A stretch of 64,000 nucleotides of DNA. It comes from an uncultured Lachnospiraceae bacterium (lineage in GTDB: Bacteria > Bacillota > Clostridia > Lachnospirales > Lachnospiraceae). The stretch lies in the NCBI GenBank assembly GCA_910585345.1, contig CAJUDS010000001.1, positions 361,108-425,107 of the forward strand, read 5' to 3'. Under the pieces are notes generated by a model. It did not search any database, had not been told where the DNA came from, and saw only the letters and a list, made by a program, of their open reading frames with translations. Positions 50,932 to 58,976 of this stretch are shown here, piece by piece (within the stretch, counting starts at the first letter, position 1; each line of letters begins with the position of its first letter). Both the position numbers and the translations under genes were made by a program.

Positions 50932-50962
50932 CCGGCTGCAGTCTGCTTTTGCCAGGCTGTCT

Positions 50963-51592
50963 TTACTCTTCCGTAATCTGGGTGAAATACATAGCGTTCT
51001 GTCCGGTCGCATCCGGGAAAAGCATCAGTGCGACTGTCCCGTCAACCTCCGCAAACACGCCCGCATATTTTAACTCGCTTCCACCATTGTCAAACACAAT
51101 CTCCAGCACATAACCGTCAGACATCAACCCGTATACGCCTTCCAGTGTGCCGCCGCCCTGTACCATGCTGATATTCTGTTCATCGTCAAACACAATCTCC
51201 AGACTGCCGTTGTATAATTCCAGAGCCGCATCGGCATCTTCCTGTTCCATCTCCGCACCGTCTACCATGCCGCCGGAAAATGTCCAGCCAGTGCCGATAA
51301 TGTCTTCCGTAGGCGCAAGCAGTGACAACTGCTGCAGGAACGCCTGCAGATCATCGCTTACCTCCTCTTCTCCTGTCTCATCTTCCGTTACGTCCTCTTC
51401 TTCTGCCTCAACGTCCTCTTCCACTTCAGCTTCTTCTTCCACTTCGGCCTCTTCCTCTTCATCGTCCACTGCGGCGGCGGTCTCAGTCTGTGCGGGAGCG
51501 CTGCTCTCAGCCGCGGACCCGGAGCCTCCGCAGGCTGTCAGCGAACATACCATCATACCACTCAATACCAGCGCAATAACCTTCTTTTTCAT
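50963..51592 (-). CDS. Acidic-linker lipoprotein of unknown function
   Basis: The 209-residue protein has a lipoprotein signal (MKKKVIALVLSGMMVCSLTAC). A Glu/Asp/Val-rich linker of about 55 residues with repeated EEEAEVEED-type units follows. A C-terminal domain of about 110 residues (LEIVFDDEQNISMVQGGGTL) has two LEIVFDxxxx strands. No family is recognised. It precedes the SPFH set but is separated by a terminator. Confidence 0.8.
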   Translation of the reverse strand: MKKKVIALVLSGMMVCSLTACGGSGSAAESSAPAQTETAAAVDDEEEEAEVEEEAEVEEDVEAEEEDVTEDETGEEEVSDDLQAFLQQLSLLAPTEDIIGTGWTFSGGMVDGAEMEQEDADAALELYNGSLEIVFDDEQNISMVQGGGTLEGVYGLMSDGYVLEIVFDNGGSELKYAGVFAEVDGTVALMLFPDATGQNAMYFTQITEE

Positions 51593-51747
51593 TTTTCATT
51601 TCTCCTTTTCTTATTTTCCATTATTTTACAAATACCGTTACAAAGTGAAAGGCGGGAATTTGATGAAATCTCAATCCCCGGCCTTTCCTGCACACACTAC
51701 GATATTACGCAATTTTTGACAGGCTTTCATAAAAGCCCTCTCTCCTC

Positions 51748-52239
51748 TTATGCAATATGCACATAATTCTCAATCGCTATTTTTATCGTATTCAGCACGT
51801 CTTCCTTCGTGGCAGCAGTAACCGTTGCGGTTCCGATATCACCCATATCAAACGCAAGCGTTGTTTCATTCACCGCTGAGATGGTAAACAACAGAGTCGC
51901 TCCATTTGACACATCCGTAATTGCAGCGTACTGGCCCGCATAAATAATAGGGCCTACAAAACTGACAGCCGTCATGTCACTGTTGTCGCCAAAGATAATA
52001 ACCGCATTCTGATTCGCGGCATCAATTGCCATAACCATCGGTGAACCGGACGCGTCGTTTCCGATAAATCCACCGTCAACCCACGAAGCGATCTCGTTAT
52101 AATCCAATTGAACGGCATCCGTCTGTCCGGCCGCATTCTGCGGACCCGCCGCTTCAGCAACCGATGCCGGCGTTGCCACTACTGTGAAAGCCAGCGCAGC
52201 AGCAGCCAGCAGAACCTTTGATAATTTTTTTGCTTTCAT
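51748..52239 (-). CDS. Small secreted protein of unknown function
   Basis: The 163-residue protein has a Sec signal (LLAAAALAFTVVATPASVAEA, cleavage after AEA) and a beta-rich body (VMAIDAANQNAVIIFGDNS). The tail contains a helix (EDVLNTIKIAIENYVHIA). No lipobox or cell-wall motif is present, so it is released or loosely held. It follows the GHKL kinase by 150 bases and could be a target of the LytTR system; a 14-base inverted repeat stands ahead of it. Confidence 0.8.
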   Translation of the reverse strand: MKAKKLSKVLLAAAALAFTVVATPASVAEAAGPQNAAGQTDAVQLDYNEIASWVDGGFIGNDASGSPMVMAIDAANQNAVIIFGDNSDMTAVSFVGPIIYAGQYAAITDVSNGATLLFTISAVNETTLAFDMGDIGTATVTAATKEDVLNTIKIAIENYVHIA

Positions 52240-52289
52240 ATTTAATCCTCCTACTTTTGATTTTGGGTTAGACCGTAGTCTTATATTTT

Positions 52290-52303
52290 ATGGTTTTCAC
52301 CAT
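52290..52303. repeat. Short inverted repeat ahead of the small secreted protein gene
   Basis: ATGGT (52290-52294) / ACCAT (52299-52303) separated by TTTC, next to a minus-strand TATAAG that could be a -10. A possible operator; too short to be sure. The rest of the 150-base gap shows nothing clear. Confidence 0.35.
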
Positions 52304-52389
52304 CACCCCGAATATAATATACAACAACAAACTTGGATTATGGCTCCCCGCGCACGAAACGACCGGGAAATGCATGGAATCGACAGTCG

Positions 52390-53658
52390 TCAGAGAGACG
52401 CCCGTAAAATGAACTGCCTGTCTTTTACTGAAAAAGTACAGACACCTCCGTACTTCTCCACAATCGCACAGATACTGTGTACGCCAATCCCGTGCCCTTT
52501 CGTATCCGTCACGGGGATTCCCCGTTCAAAAGTGACCTCACCGTCACAGGAATTTATAATCTGCAGAAAGAATTTCCCGTTTTTTTCATAAGCGGAAACC
52601 GCAATCGCCGCCGTACCGCCTCTTTCCTGTACTTTCCGGCAGGCATGCAGCGCGTTTTCCAGCGCATTGGACAGCAGTACGCACAGATCGCTTTCGGATA
52701 TGGGAATGGTCCTGGGAATCCGCGCCCAGATTTCGATGGGAATTCCACATTCTGCGATTTGTCCGGCAAAAGCGGAGAAAATCAGGTTTACCGCTTCGTT
52801 TTCACAAAAAACCGTTACACGGACCGCCTCAATCTCTGTGCAGACTTCACGGATATATCTCTGTGCCTGTTCCAAACATCCGTTTTCAATACAGGCGGAA
52901 AGATACTGCATATGATGACGCAGATCATGCCGGTAAGCGCTGGCCTTTTTCCGCGATTCCCGCAGAGTCCGGATTTCGCGGACAGCCTGGGCTATCTGCA
53001 GATTCAGGATGTCCTGTCTCTGCTCAATCCTTCTGCGGATCTGTCTCTCCTGGGAAGTGTAAACTACAAATACCAGATATGCCACACTGCATACAAACGG
53101 CATAAATTCCACCGCAACCAGCACGCCCTCCAAAAGCAGATCTGTGTAAATACGGGTTAAGTAGTCAAAACCATAGTACAACGCAGGCACCAGCCCGAAC
53201 TGACACTGTACTGAAACCGTAAAATGCGAGACGGAACGTACGGGAGACGCTGCGGCGCGCAGCAGAACCAGCAGGATCGGCAGCGTTACCGCCAGCTCGG
53301 CCGTACTCTGCACCACACTGCTGCCCGAACATATCGCAACGATCAGCAGCGCCAGCCAGCGCCGGAGCTGGCAGCACAGGTATGCAGTCAGTACGGAAAT
53401 AACCGGCCAGACACATTCCCGGCTGAGAATACAGAGTACCACAGCCAGAGGCAGATGTACTGTCAGCGGATACAGGCACCCGACGGTTTCCGGAGCTATG
53501 AAGAAATAAATCATTCCCTGAAATACCAGAAGCGCCGCCATACTGCCTGCCATAACAAGACGCCTGCGCCGTGTCCAGACAATATTGCAGAATGCCGCGG
53601 ACAAGACCATACCAAAAACGCTTACCACAATATGGTTTGCCAGGTACAGAGTGCTCAT
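52390..53658 (-). CDS. GHKL (AgrC-like) sensor histidine kinase
   Basis: The 422-residue protein starts MSTLYLANHIVV, its ATG overlapping the regulator stop (ATGA). It has about six TM helices over the first 215 residues, a coiled-coil and the phospho-acceptor motif AYRHDLRHHMQYLSACIENG. A GHKL ATPase domain follows with LSNALENALHAC and GHGIGVHSI. This is the quorum/surface-sensing AgrC/VirS class. A peptide signal gene (AgrD-like) and an AgrB-like processing gene were not seen. Confidence 0.92.
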   Translation of the reverse strand: MSTLYLANHIVVSVFGMVLSAAFCNIVWTRRRRLVMAGSMAALLVFQGMIYFFIAPETVGCLYPLTVHLPLAVVLCILSRECVWPVISVLTAYLCCQLRRWLALLIVAICSGSSVVQSTAELAVTLPILLVLLRAAASPVRSVSHFTVSVQCQFGLVPALYYGFDYLTRIYTDLLLEGVLVAVEFMPFVCSVAYLVFVVYTSQERQIRRRIEQRQDILNLQIAQAVREIRTLRESRKKASAYRHDLRHHMQYLSACIENGCLEQAQRYIREVCTEIEAVRVTVFCENEAVNLIFSAFAGQIAECGIPIEIWARIPRTIPISESDLCVLLSNALENALHACRKVQERGGTAAIAVSAYEKNGKFFLQIINSCDGEVTFERGIPVTDTKGHGIGVHSICAIVEKYGGVCTFSVKDRQFILRASL

Positions 53659-54392
53659 GGCAGAAATACCTGCTTTCTCTGAAATGCATATTGCAAATAC
53701 TGGTTTTTGATTTCGGAGCATTTCCCATGCGGGATGGGGATCTTTGCAAGATTATCCATAACGATCATCTTGTAGGAGATATGCCGGATGTACTCCATAT
53801 TGATTAAAAAAGAACGGTGCGGACGCATGAAATTTTCGTACTGCGAGAGTTTTCCTGCCAGCTCGTCCAGGCTCCCGATACTTTCCAGAATCTCTCCGTT
53901 TTCCAGATAAAACAACAGTGTACGCCCTATTACTTCACAGTACTCCAGTCTGTCCAGATCGACGCGCGTGATACCGCTCTTACAACGCAGGATCAGACCG
54001 CACCGCCGCGCCTTTTCACATTCCGAAATGGCGGCGTCCATCAGCCGGAAAAAGGACTGCTTCTCCACAGGCTTGATCTGATAGTAATACGCACCGACCG
54101 TATAGGAGTCCACCGCAAATTCAGAAGACGATGTCAAAAAAATGATTTTTACGGTGTTATCATACTGACGGATTTCTCTCGCCACACTGATCCCATCTTC
54201 CCCCGGCATAATAATATCCAGAAACAGAATATCCCAGTGCATTCTCTTTTCCATTTCAGCCAGCAATTCCAACGGACTGAAAAAAGCCGCATATTCCATT
54301 TCCTGACTGCGTTCCGTACAATATTGTTGAAGCAGCAGATTGATTTCATTTAATACAGACAAATCATCATCGCAGAATGCGATCCTTAACAT
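53655..54392 (-). CDS. LytTR-family response regulator
   Basis: The protein of about 245 residues has a receiver domain (FCDDD, phospho-acceptor Asp59 in ILFLDIIMPGEDG, Lys107 in YYYQIKPVE) and a LytTR DNA-binding domain (about 130-240; MRPHRSFLINMEYIRHISY). The start MLRIAFCDDD was chosen to match the domain edge; an ATG four codons upstream is also possible. It is paralogous to the N-terminal half of the fused regulator at 58977: both share a SSSxEFAVxSYxVGAYxY block. Confidence 0.92.
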   Translation of the reverse strand: MLRIAFCDDDLSVLNEINLLLQQYCTERSQEMEYAAFFSPLELLAEMEKRMHWDILFLDIIMPGEDGISVAREIRQYDNTVKIIFLTSSSEFAVDSYTVGAYYYQIKPVEKQSFFRLMDAAISECEKARRCGLILRCKSGITRVDLDRLEYCEVIGRTLLFYLENGEILESIGSLDELAGKLSQYENFMRPHRSFLINMEYIRHISYKMIVMDNLAKIPIPHGKCSEIKNQYLQYAFQRKQVFLP

Positions 54393-54535
54393 AACAGCGA
54401 CCATATCCTTTCTGTGGCCCGCGGATCTTGACCCACAGACACAATTTTGCGGTAAAAATCTCTCAGATTACCTAAAAACAAAAAATCCGCAGCGTAAAGA
54501 CCGAAAAGCGGGCAAATCTGGCAGCGTGTGGACGC

Positions 54536-54564
54536 TTGACACAGCAGTCAATCCTTATTATGAT
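54536..54564 (+). promoter_or_regulatory. Sigma-A promoter of the repeat surface protein gene
   Basis: Perfect TTGACA (54536-54541), a 17-base spacer and TATGAT (54559-54564). It leaves a leader of about 175 bases before the GTG start. The 327-base gap between the LytTR regulator and this gene is otherwise without genes. Confidence 0.85.
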
Positions 54565-54610
54565 AAATGACAACCCGTTATCCGGGGACGAATGAGGTTT
54601 TTATTCTGAC

Positions 54611-54713
54611 GGATGGAATTATCATACCATCCTGTTTGATTCCGAAACTGCCGTCGGCGCAAAAGGTAGCCGAAACTGCGCGAACGGCAGGCTGATACCT
54701 TTCGATAACAGCC
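54611..54713 (+). promoter_or_regulatory. Structured 5' leader with competing stems
   Basis: Stems visible: GGATGG/CCATCC (54611-54616/54627-54632), CTGCCGT/ACGGCAG (54648-54654/54684-54690), AAAGGTA/TACCTTT (54662-54668/54696-54702), and GGCTG/CAGCC (54690-54694/54709-54713). The second and third interleave like a pseudoknot or switch; the last reaches close to the ribosome binding site. No known riboswitch class was recognised. Confidence 0.4.
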
Positions 54714-54746
54714 ACAGGACTATGATGTGAAATGGAGTGTATATAT

Positions 54747-57038
54747 GTGAGAATATCCCGAAAATCTGCGGCGGTACTCGCCGCATTACTGATGATTACA
54801 AATGGATTGGCAGTAAAGGCAGACGATCTGCAGCACGAAGCAGACATCCAAAAGGACAGCGGAACAACATTGGACCAGACACAGCGGCAGGAATCTGCGA
54901 CAGCTCCGGAAGACGCGGCTGCCCCGCCCTCCGGCGGGGCAAGGCAGCAGGAACAGGAGCAGACGCCAAAGGACACCGCCGACCCGCCCTCAGACGCGAT
55001 GCAGCAGCAGATGCCGGAAGATACCGCCGATCCGCCTTCCGGCGAGATGCAGCAGCAGGAGCAGGAACAGACGCCAAAGGACACCGTCGGCCCGCCCTCA
55101 GACGAGATGCAGCAGCAGGAACAAGAGCAGATGCCGAAAGATACCGCCGACCCGCCCTCAGACGCGATGCAGCAGCAGGAACAAGAGCAGATGCCGGAAG
55201 ATACCGCCGACCTGCCTTCCGGGGAAGAACAGGCGCAGGAAACAGCCTGGGAAAATATCGCTGCTCCTCCGGCATTCCATGTATTCATAAAATGGAACCA
55301 GGGATGGACTGTATACGGGACCTTTACGGAATTTGCACCTGATACCACCCTTGTCCAGCCAATGTATTCCATCGATGGGGAAAACTGGCAGCCCTGCGGC
55401 TACACCTGGAACTTATACCGGCTGGGTACAGAAGACCCCGACAAGCTGCACGAGCTGCAGAACCAGCCTTGTCTCAATAACAACAGCGAACCGCTGAAAA
55501 GTTACCTGGCCGGAGAACTCGGACGCTTTTACCTGAAACTGGAAATCACCAGAGAAAACGGGACTACATACGATAGCCAGGCGGCCGTTATTGAACACAG
55601 CGAACCGCAGCCGGTCCCGGAGGAAATCAGCGCTGTGGTCCAGTTTGCCCCTTCCGTCATTGTCCGTGAATACAGGCCGGTATATCGCTCCTATGGCAAA
55701 TATCAGCTCACAGTCAGTGCGGACGCATCAGCGGAAGATATCTCTGCACTGCTTCCGGATACACTTCCTGTTGAAATTGATCTTTTTAAAGGGGGAGAAC
55801 ACATCGGATCAGATATCACAGACTGTCCCGTCGCCTGGAAGCCCCTGTCACTCCCCCGTCTTACTGCGGGAGAAAGTGTGACGATTCAGGATGCCGCCGG
55901 AGAACTCGTAGTTCCGGCCGGTACTGCGGTAAATACAGTACTTGACACATTCCGTCTGACCGGGCCGCTCAGCCTTACGAATGGTAACGTTACACTCGTT
56001 TTAAACGTTGTACCAAACAACGCAAATCCCACAGGGGTATTACGAAGTGAACTGGGCAGATTAGAAATAGCCTTTGACCTGAAACCGACCGGCGCCACGG
56101 ATATCCGGGCATATACCCTTACGGAAGGCGCTGCGCAGTGGATACCGTTGTCTGGCGTTTCCCTGCTGAAAGATGTAAACGCCCAGCCCTCTACTGCAAG
56201 CAGCGCGTACACACTCCTCCTTGACAAATCCTGTGAGCCGTACCGCTCCTATCTGGAAGCAGAAACTTCCGGCAGAGAACCGACGCCTTTCTTAATCGGC
56301 CTGGAAATCAAAGGCGGTGTTTATGACGGCAGACAGCTGATCCTCCCATGGCCCGGTACATACGATCTTCCTCCGGATCTGCCGAAACTCGGCGACTCCC
56401 AGGGAAATGAAGCCAACGCCGGCTCTTCTTACAAGGGAGATGGCACAGAACAGGGCCAGCGGCCGAACCTCCCGCTTAAGGCAGAGGAAAAAACAGGCGG
56501 AAAAACACAGGATACATCACCAGCCCCGCAGGACCAGCCGGAAATGACCGCACATCCGAACACGCTGCCTGAAAACGGGCCCGTCCCTGAAATAATGCCG
56601 AAACAAGAGGACGGATACCTGTACGGCCCGCCTGCCGCCGCCACACAACCCGCCACCGCGGCACAGGCAGCAGCAGACACACAAAACGGCGAAATCCCTC
56701 CGGCGACAGACACCATCCCAAATATGGCAGCAGACAGCAAAACGGAAATCACAACGCCCCAAAAACCAGTGTTCCTCTCTGCGCAAGAGGACCCGGACGC
56801 TGTCCCCGCCATATCACAGCAGCAAAATGAAAACGGAAAACGGAAAAAAACGCCCGTTATATGGAAGGCGGCGGACACGAACCTTTCTTTACCGATAGCG
56901 GCGTTCTCTGCAATCGGCGTCTGTGCAGTCATTCTCCTGACTGCCGCAGCTTCCGGCATAAAAACAATGAACAGACCATCCGGTAACGTCACTGGAAAAA
57001 TCCTCCGCATACTACGCAGACTTTTCCATATAAATTAG
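54747..57038 (+). CDS. Repeat-containing membrane-anchored surface protein
   Basis: The protein of about 763 residues starts at GTG 54747 (GGAG 9 bases upstream; an ATG five codons earlier is the alternative). Signal peptide RISRKSAAVLAALLMITNGL is followed by a tandem-repeat linker (about 66-161). A beta-rich domain (177-285), a middle region and a second related domain (about 455-545) follow, then a Pro/Thr/Gln-rich stalk. A C-terminal TM helix (IAAFSAIGVCAVILLTAAAS) ends in a basic tail. No LPxTG. It is flanked by two sensor systems. Function unknown. Confidence 0.85.
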   Translation: MRISRKSAAVLAALLMITNGLAVKADDLQHEADIQKDSGTTLDQTQRQESATAPEDAAAPPSGGARQQEQEQTPKDTADPPSDAMQQQMPEDTADPPSGEMQQQEQEQTPKDTVGPPSDEMQQQEQEQMPKDTADPPSDAMQQQEQEQMPEDTADLPSGEEQAQETAWENIAAPPAFHVFIKWNQGWTVYGTFTEFAPDTTLVQPMYSIDGENWQPCGYTWNLYRLGTEDPDKLHELQNQPCLNNNSEPLKSYLAGELGRFYLKLEITRENGTTYDSQAAVIEHSEPQPVPEEISAVVQFAPSVIVREYRPVYRSYGKYQLTVSADASAEDISALLPDTLPVEIDLFKGGEHIGSDITDCPVAWKPLSLPRLTAGESVTIQDAAGELVVPAGTAVNTVLDTFRLTGPLSLTNGNVTLVLNVVPNNANPTGVLRSELGRLEIAFDLKPTGATDIRAYTLTEGAAQWIPLSGVSLLKDVNAQPSTASSAYTLLLDKSCEPYRSYLEAETSGREPTPFLIGLEIKGGVYDGRQLILPWPGTYDLPPDLPKLGDSQGNEANAGSSYKGDGTEQGQRPNLPLKAEEKTGGKTQDTSPAPQDQPEMTAHPNTLPENGPVPEIMPKQEDGYLYGPPAAATQPATAAQAAADTQNGEIPPATDTIPNMAADSKTEITTPQKPVFLSAQEDPDAVPAISQQQNENGKRKKTPVIWKAADTNLSLPIAAFSAIGVCAVILLTAAASGIKTMNRPSGNVTGKILRILRRLFHIN
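54942..55229 (+). repeat. Five tandem 60-bp (20-residue) coding repeats
   Basis: Units follow the pattern QQQEQEQxPxDTxxPPSxxM. Lengths are 20, 16, 20, 20 and 20 residues; the second has lost the four residues EQEQ. Near-identical DNA between units makes copy number prone to change. Confidence 0.9.
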
Positions 57039-57053
57039 TTTTCCGGCGTTTTC

Positions 57054-58967
57054 TCACATATCCTGCGGGAAATCAATGATAAATCTCGTCCCTTTCCCCA
57101 CAGCGGAAGAGACGTTAATGGTGCCGCCCAGCTCGGTCACAATGCTGCGTACAATATACAGACCCAGCCCGGTCCCTGTTTCCCTGTTATTGACGCCCAC
57201 ATAAAACCGCCGGAAAATAAACGGCAGCTCCTCTTTGGGAATGCCGCATCCGGTATCCTCCACAACTACGCAGATCCTGCCGCCCCCGGTCCGGGCCGAC
57301 ACAGTAATGCTTCCGCCGCGGGGCGTCGCCCGGATCGCATTATAAATCAGATTTTCAAAGAGGATGTGCAGTTTCTCCGGCTGAGCCATCAGAAACGCAT
57401 CCTGCTGGGGCGGCTGCACAATAAGATACACGGACTGCACCTCTGTTTCTCCATGATGGGCCGCGTAAATCTCCGAAAGCATTTCCCGGAGGGAGACACG
57501 GACCCTCTTTTCTTCAATTCTGTCCAACGCATTGATGGTGGAAAGCCCCTGGAGACGGCGCGCCATTTCCCACTGTTTCGCCTCCGCCTGGTCAAGATAC
57601 CCCTGCAGCTCGGCATCCACTCCAACCCCGCTCCTGCGAATCGCCCGGATAAACGACTGGGTGGCAAATACCGGCGCCTTTAAATCATGCGCCATGTCGG
57701 AAAAAAATGCCTTGCGTTCATCCAAAAGCTGCGTCACTTCCTCCGTACGTTTTTTCACCTGCTCCTCCAGATGATTGGTGAGCGCATCGTTTTCCTGCAG
57801 GATGCGGCGGCTGCGCGACACCATCATCGCTCCAAACAAAAGCACCAGCAAAAGACCGCACCATTCAAACTGCCAAAAAAAGCAGATCGGTTCAAAACGG
57901 TTGGAAAAAAAGAGATTGGCGAGCAGCCCCGCTCCAAATACAGAGCATCCTGCCAACGTATAGCGGCTCTCCCAGCTCTGCGCCGTGATTCCCCGCACAG
58001 TGAAAAAAGCGGCACAGCAGAATGTAAACACATAATAGCTGTCCGTCAGCCTGCCATGGACAAAAACCGCCCAGGGAACCATCGGAATCAGCAGACACAA
58101 AAGCGCCAGCGAAGCTGAAAGCACCAGCAGAGCCGCCCGCAGTCCCTGCCATACCCTGCTCCCGGCAATGCCGGAAGCAAGAACAGTAAGCTGCACCACG
58201 CAAAAGCACAGCCCATATAACGCCAGACTTTGTATGAGAAACCAGTACCGCGCCACGGACATCGAAAAAAGAAACACAAAATAACGGAACATATAAAGCG
58301 CATAGCAGCAACATAACAGCCCGAACCAACGGCTGAGGCTCCCGCCGGTCCGCCACAGAAAAAGCGTATATGCCGCCAGCGCCAGCGGAACCAGAAAAGC
58401 CAGGGCATAGGCAAAACTCCGGATGCTGTCTACCCGCTGGAGCTTTGCAGTCACGCCCAGGGCGGGCGGGAAATACATCCCGCTGTAATATCCCAGTTCG
58501 GATACGGTCTCCACAAGCAAATCATGATCGCCGTCTGTCAACGGAAACGTAATCCTCCCATTGCCGCTTCCCCGAGCAAGACATACGCCGTCCAAAGAAA
58601 CGGCATATTCTGAAAAAAGCTGCGGAAAATCCACCGATACAATCCGGGAAGCGCCTTTATAGCGCAGAGTGAGCCGGTAATGTGCCTTCCCGTGCGGAGG
58701 AACAAACGGATTTCCCCGCTGCAGATTAGAAAATTCACCGATATAGGTAGGTCTGTCCACAACACGCCCGTCAGTGAGCAGCCAGCCGTCAATCAAAAAA
58801 ATGGGGGTATTGCGTTCCAGATCCTGTTCGCTGAAAACGATCACGCCTGATTTTCCATAAGGAGGAAGCGTCTGGTATTTATTATCGGTATAAAAAAGTA
58901 ATATAAAAAAGACCGCCATCGCGGTCACGATAACTGGCGGCTGCCACCAGACTCTCTTTTGTCCCAT
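57054..58967 (-). CDS. 7TM-type sensor histidine kinase with extracellular beta domain
   Basis: The protein of about 637 residues starts MGQKRVWWQPPVIV (AGGAGG 5 bases upstream). TM1 is followed by an outer beta-sandwich-like domain (HYRLTLRYKGASRIVSVDFP) of about 150 residues. About seven TM helices come next, then a coiled coil, the HisKA box FSDMAHDLKAPVFATQSF with His427, and a HATPase domain (LIYNAIRATPRGG, DTGCGIPKEEL, GTGLGLYIV). This is the 7TMR-DISM layout, often sensing carbohydrates or surface ligands. It lies 9 bases after the fused regulator. Confidence 0.9.
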   Translation of the reverse strand: MGQKRVWWQPPVIVTAMAVFFILLFYTDNKYQTLPPYGKSGVIVFSEQDLERNTPIFLIDGWLLTDGRVVDRPTYIGEFSNLQRGNPFVPPHGKAHYRLTLRYKGASRIVSVDFPQLFSEYAVSLDGVCLARGSGNGRITFPLTDGDHDLLVETVSELGYYSGMYFPPALGVTAKLQRVDSIRSFAYALAFLVPLALAAYTLFLWRTGGSLSRWFGLLCCCYALYMFRYFVFLFSMSVARYWFLIQSLALYGLCFCVVQLTVLASGIAGSRVWQGLRAALLVLSASLALLCLLIPMVPWAVFVHGRLTDSYYVFTFCCAAFFTVRGITAQSWESRYTLAGCSVFGAGLLANLFFSNRFEPICFFWQFEWCGLLLVLLFGAMMVSRSRRILQENDALTNHLEEQVKKRTEEVTQLLDERKAFFSDMAHDLKAPVFATQSFIRAIRRSGVGVDAELQGYLDQAEAKQWEMARRLQGLSTINALDRIEEKRVRVSLREMLSEIYAAHHGETEVQSVYLIVQPPQQDAFLMAQPEKLHILFENLIYNAIRATPRGGSITVSARTGGGRICVVVEDTGCGIPKEELPFIFRRFYVGVNNRETGTGLGLYIVRSIVTELGGTINVSSAVGKGTRFIIDFPQDM

Positions 58968-58976
58968 GCGCACCTC

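Noticed and set aside
51647..51687. Inverted repeat GAAAGGC...GCCTTTC upstream of the acidic lipoprotein gene
   Set aside because: Imperfect inner pairing and no T-tract in either direction; not called a terminator.
54571..54640. Fragment AACCCG...CCGGGGACG resembling part of a c-di-GMP-I (GEMM) aptamer
   Set aside because: The following conserved GCAAAGCC and the second hairpin are missing, so the likeness is probably chance.
54942..55229. Regular 60-bp repeats considered as a CRISPR array
   Set aside because: There are no unique spacers; the repeats are contiguous, in frame and coding.
54578..55372. Minus-strand frame of 264 codons over the tandem repeats, rich in Cys and Ser
   Set aside because: It is the periodic complement of the coding repeats. 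The plus-strand gene has promoter, ribosome site and signal peptide; the minus frame has none.
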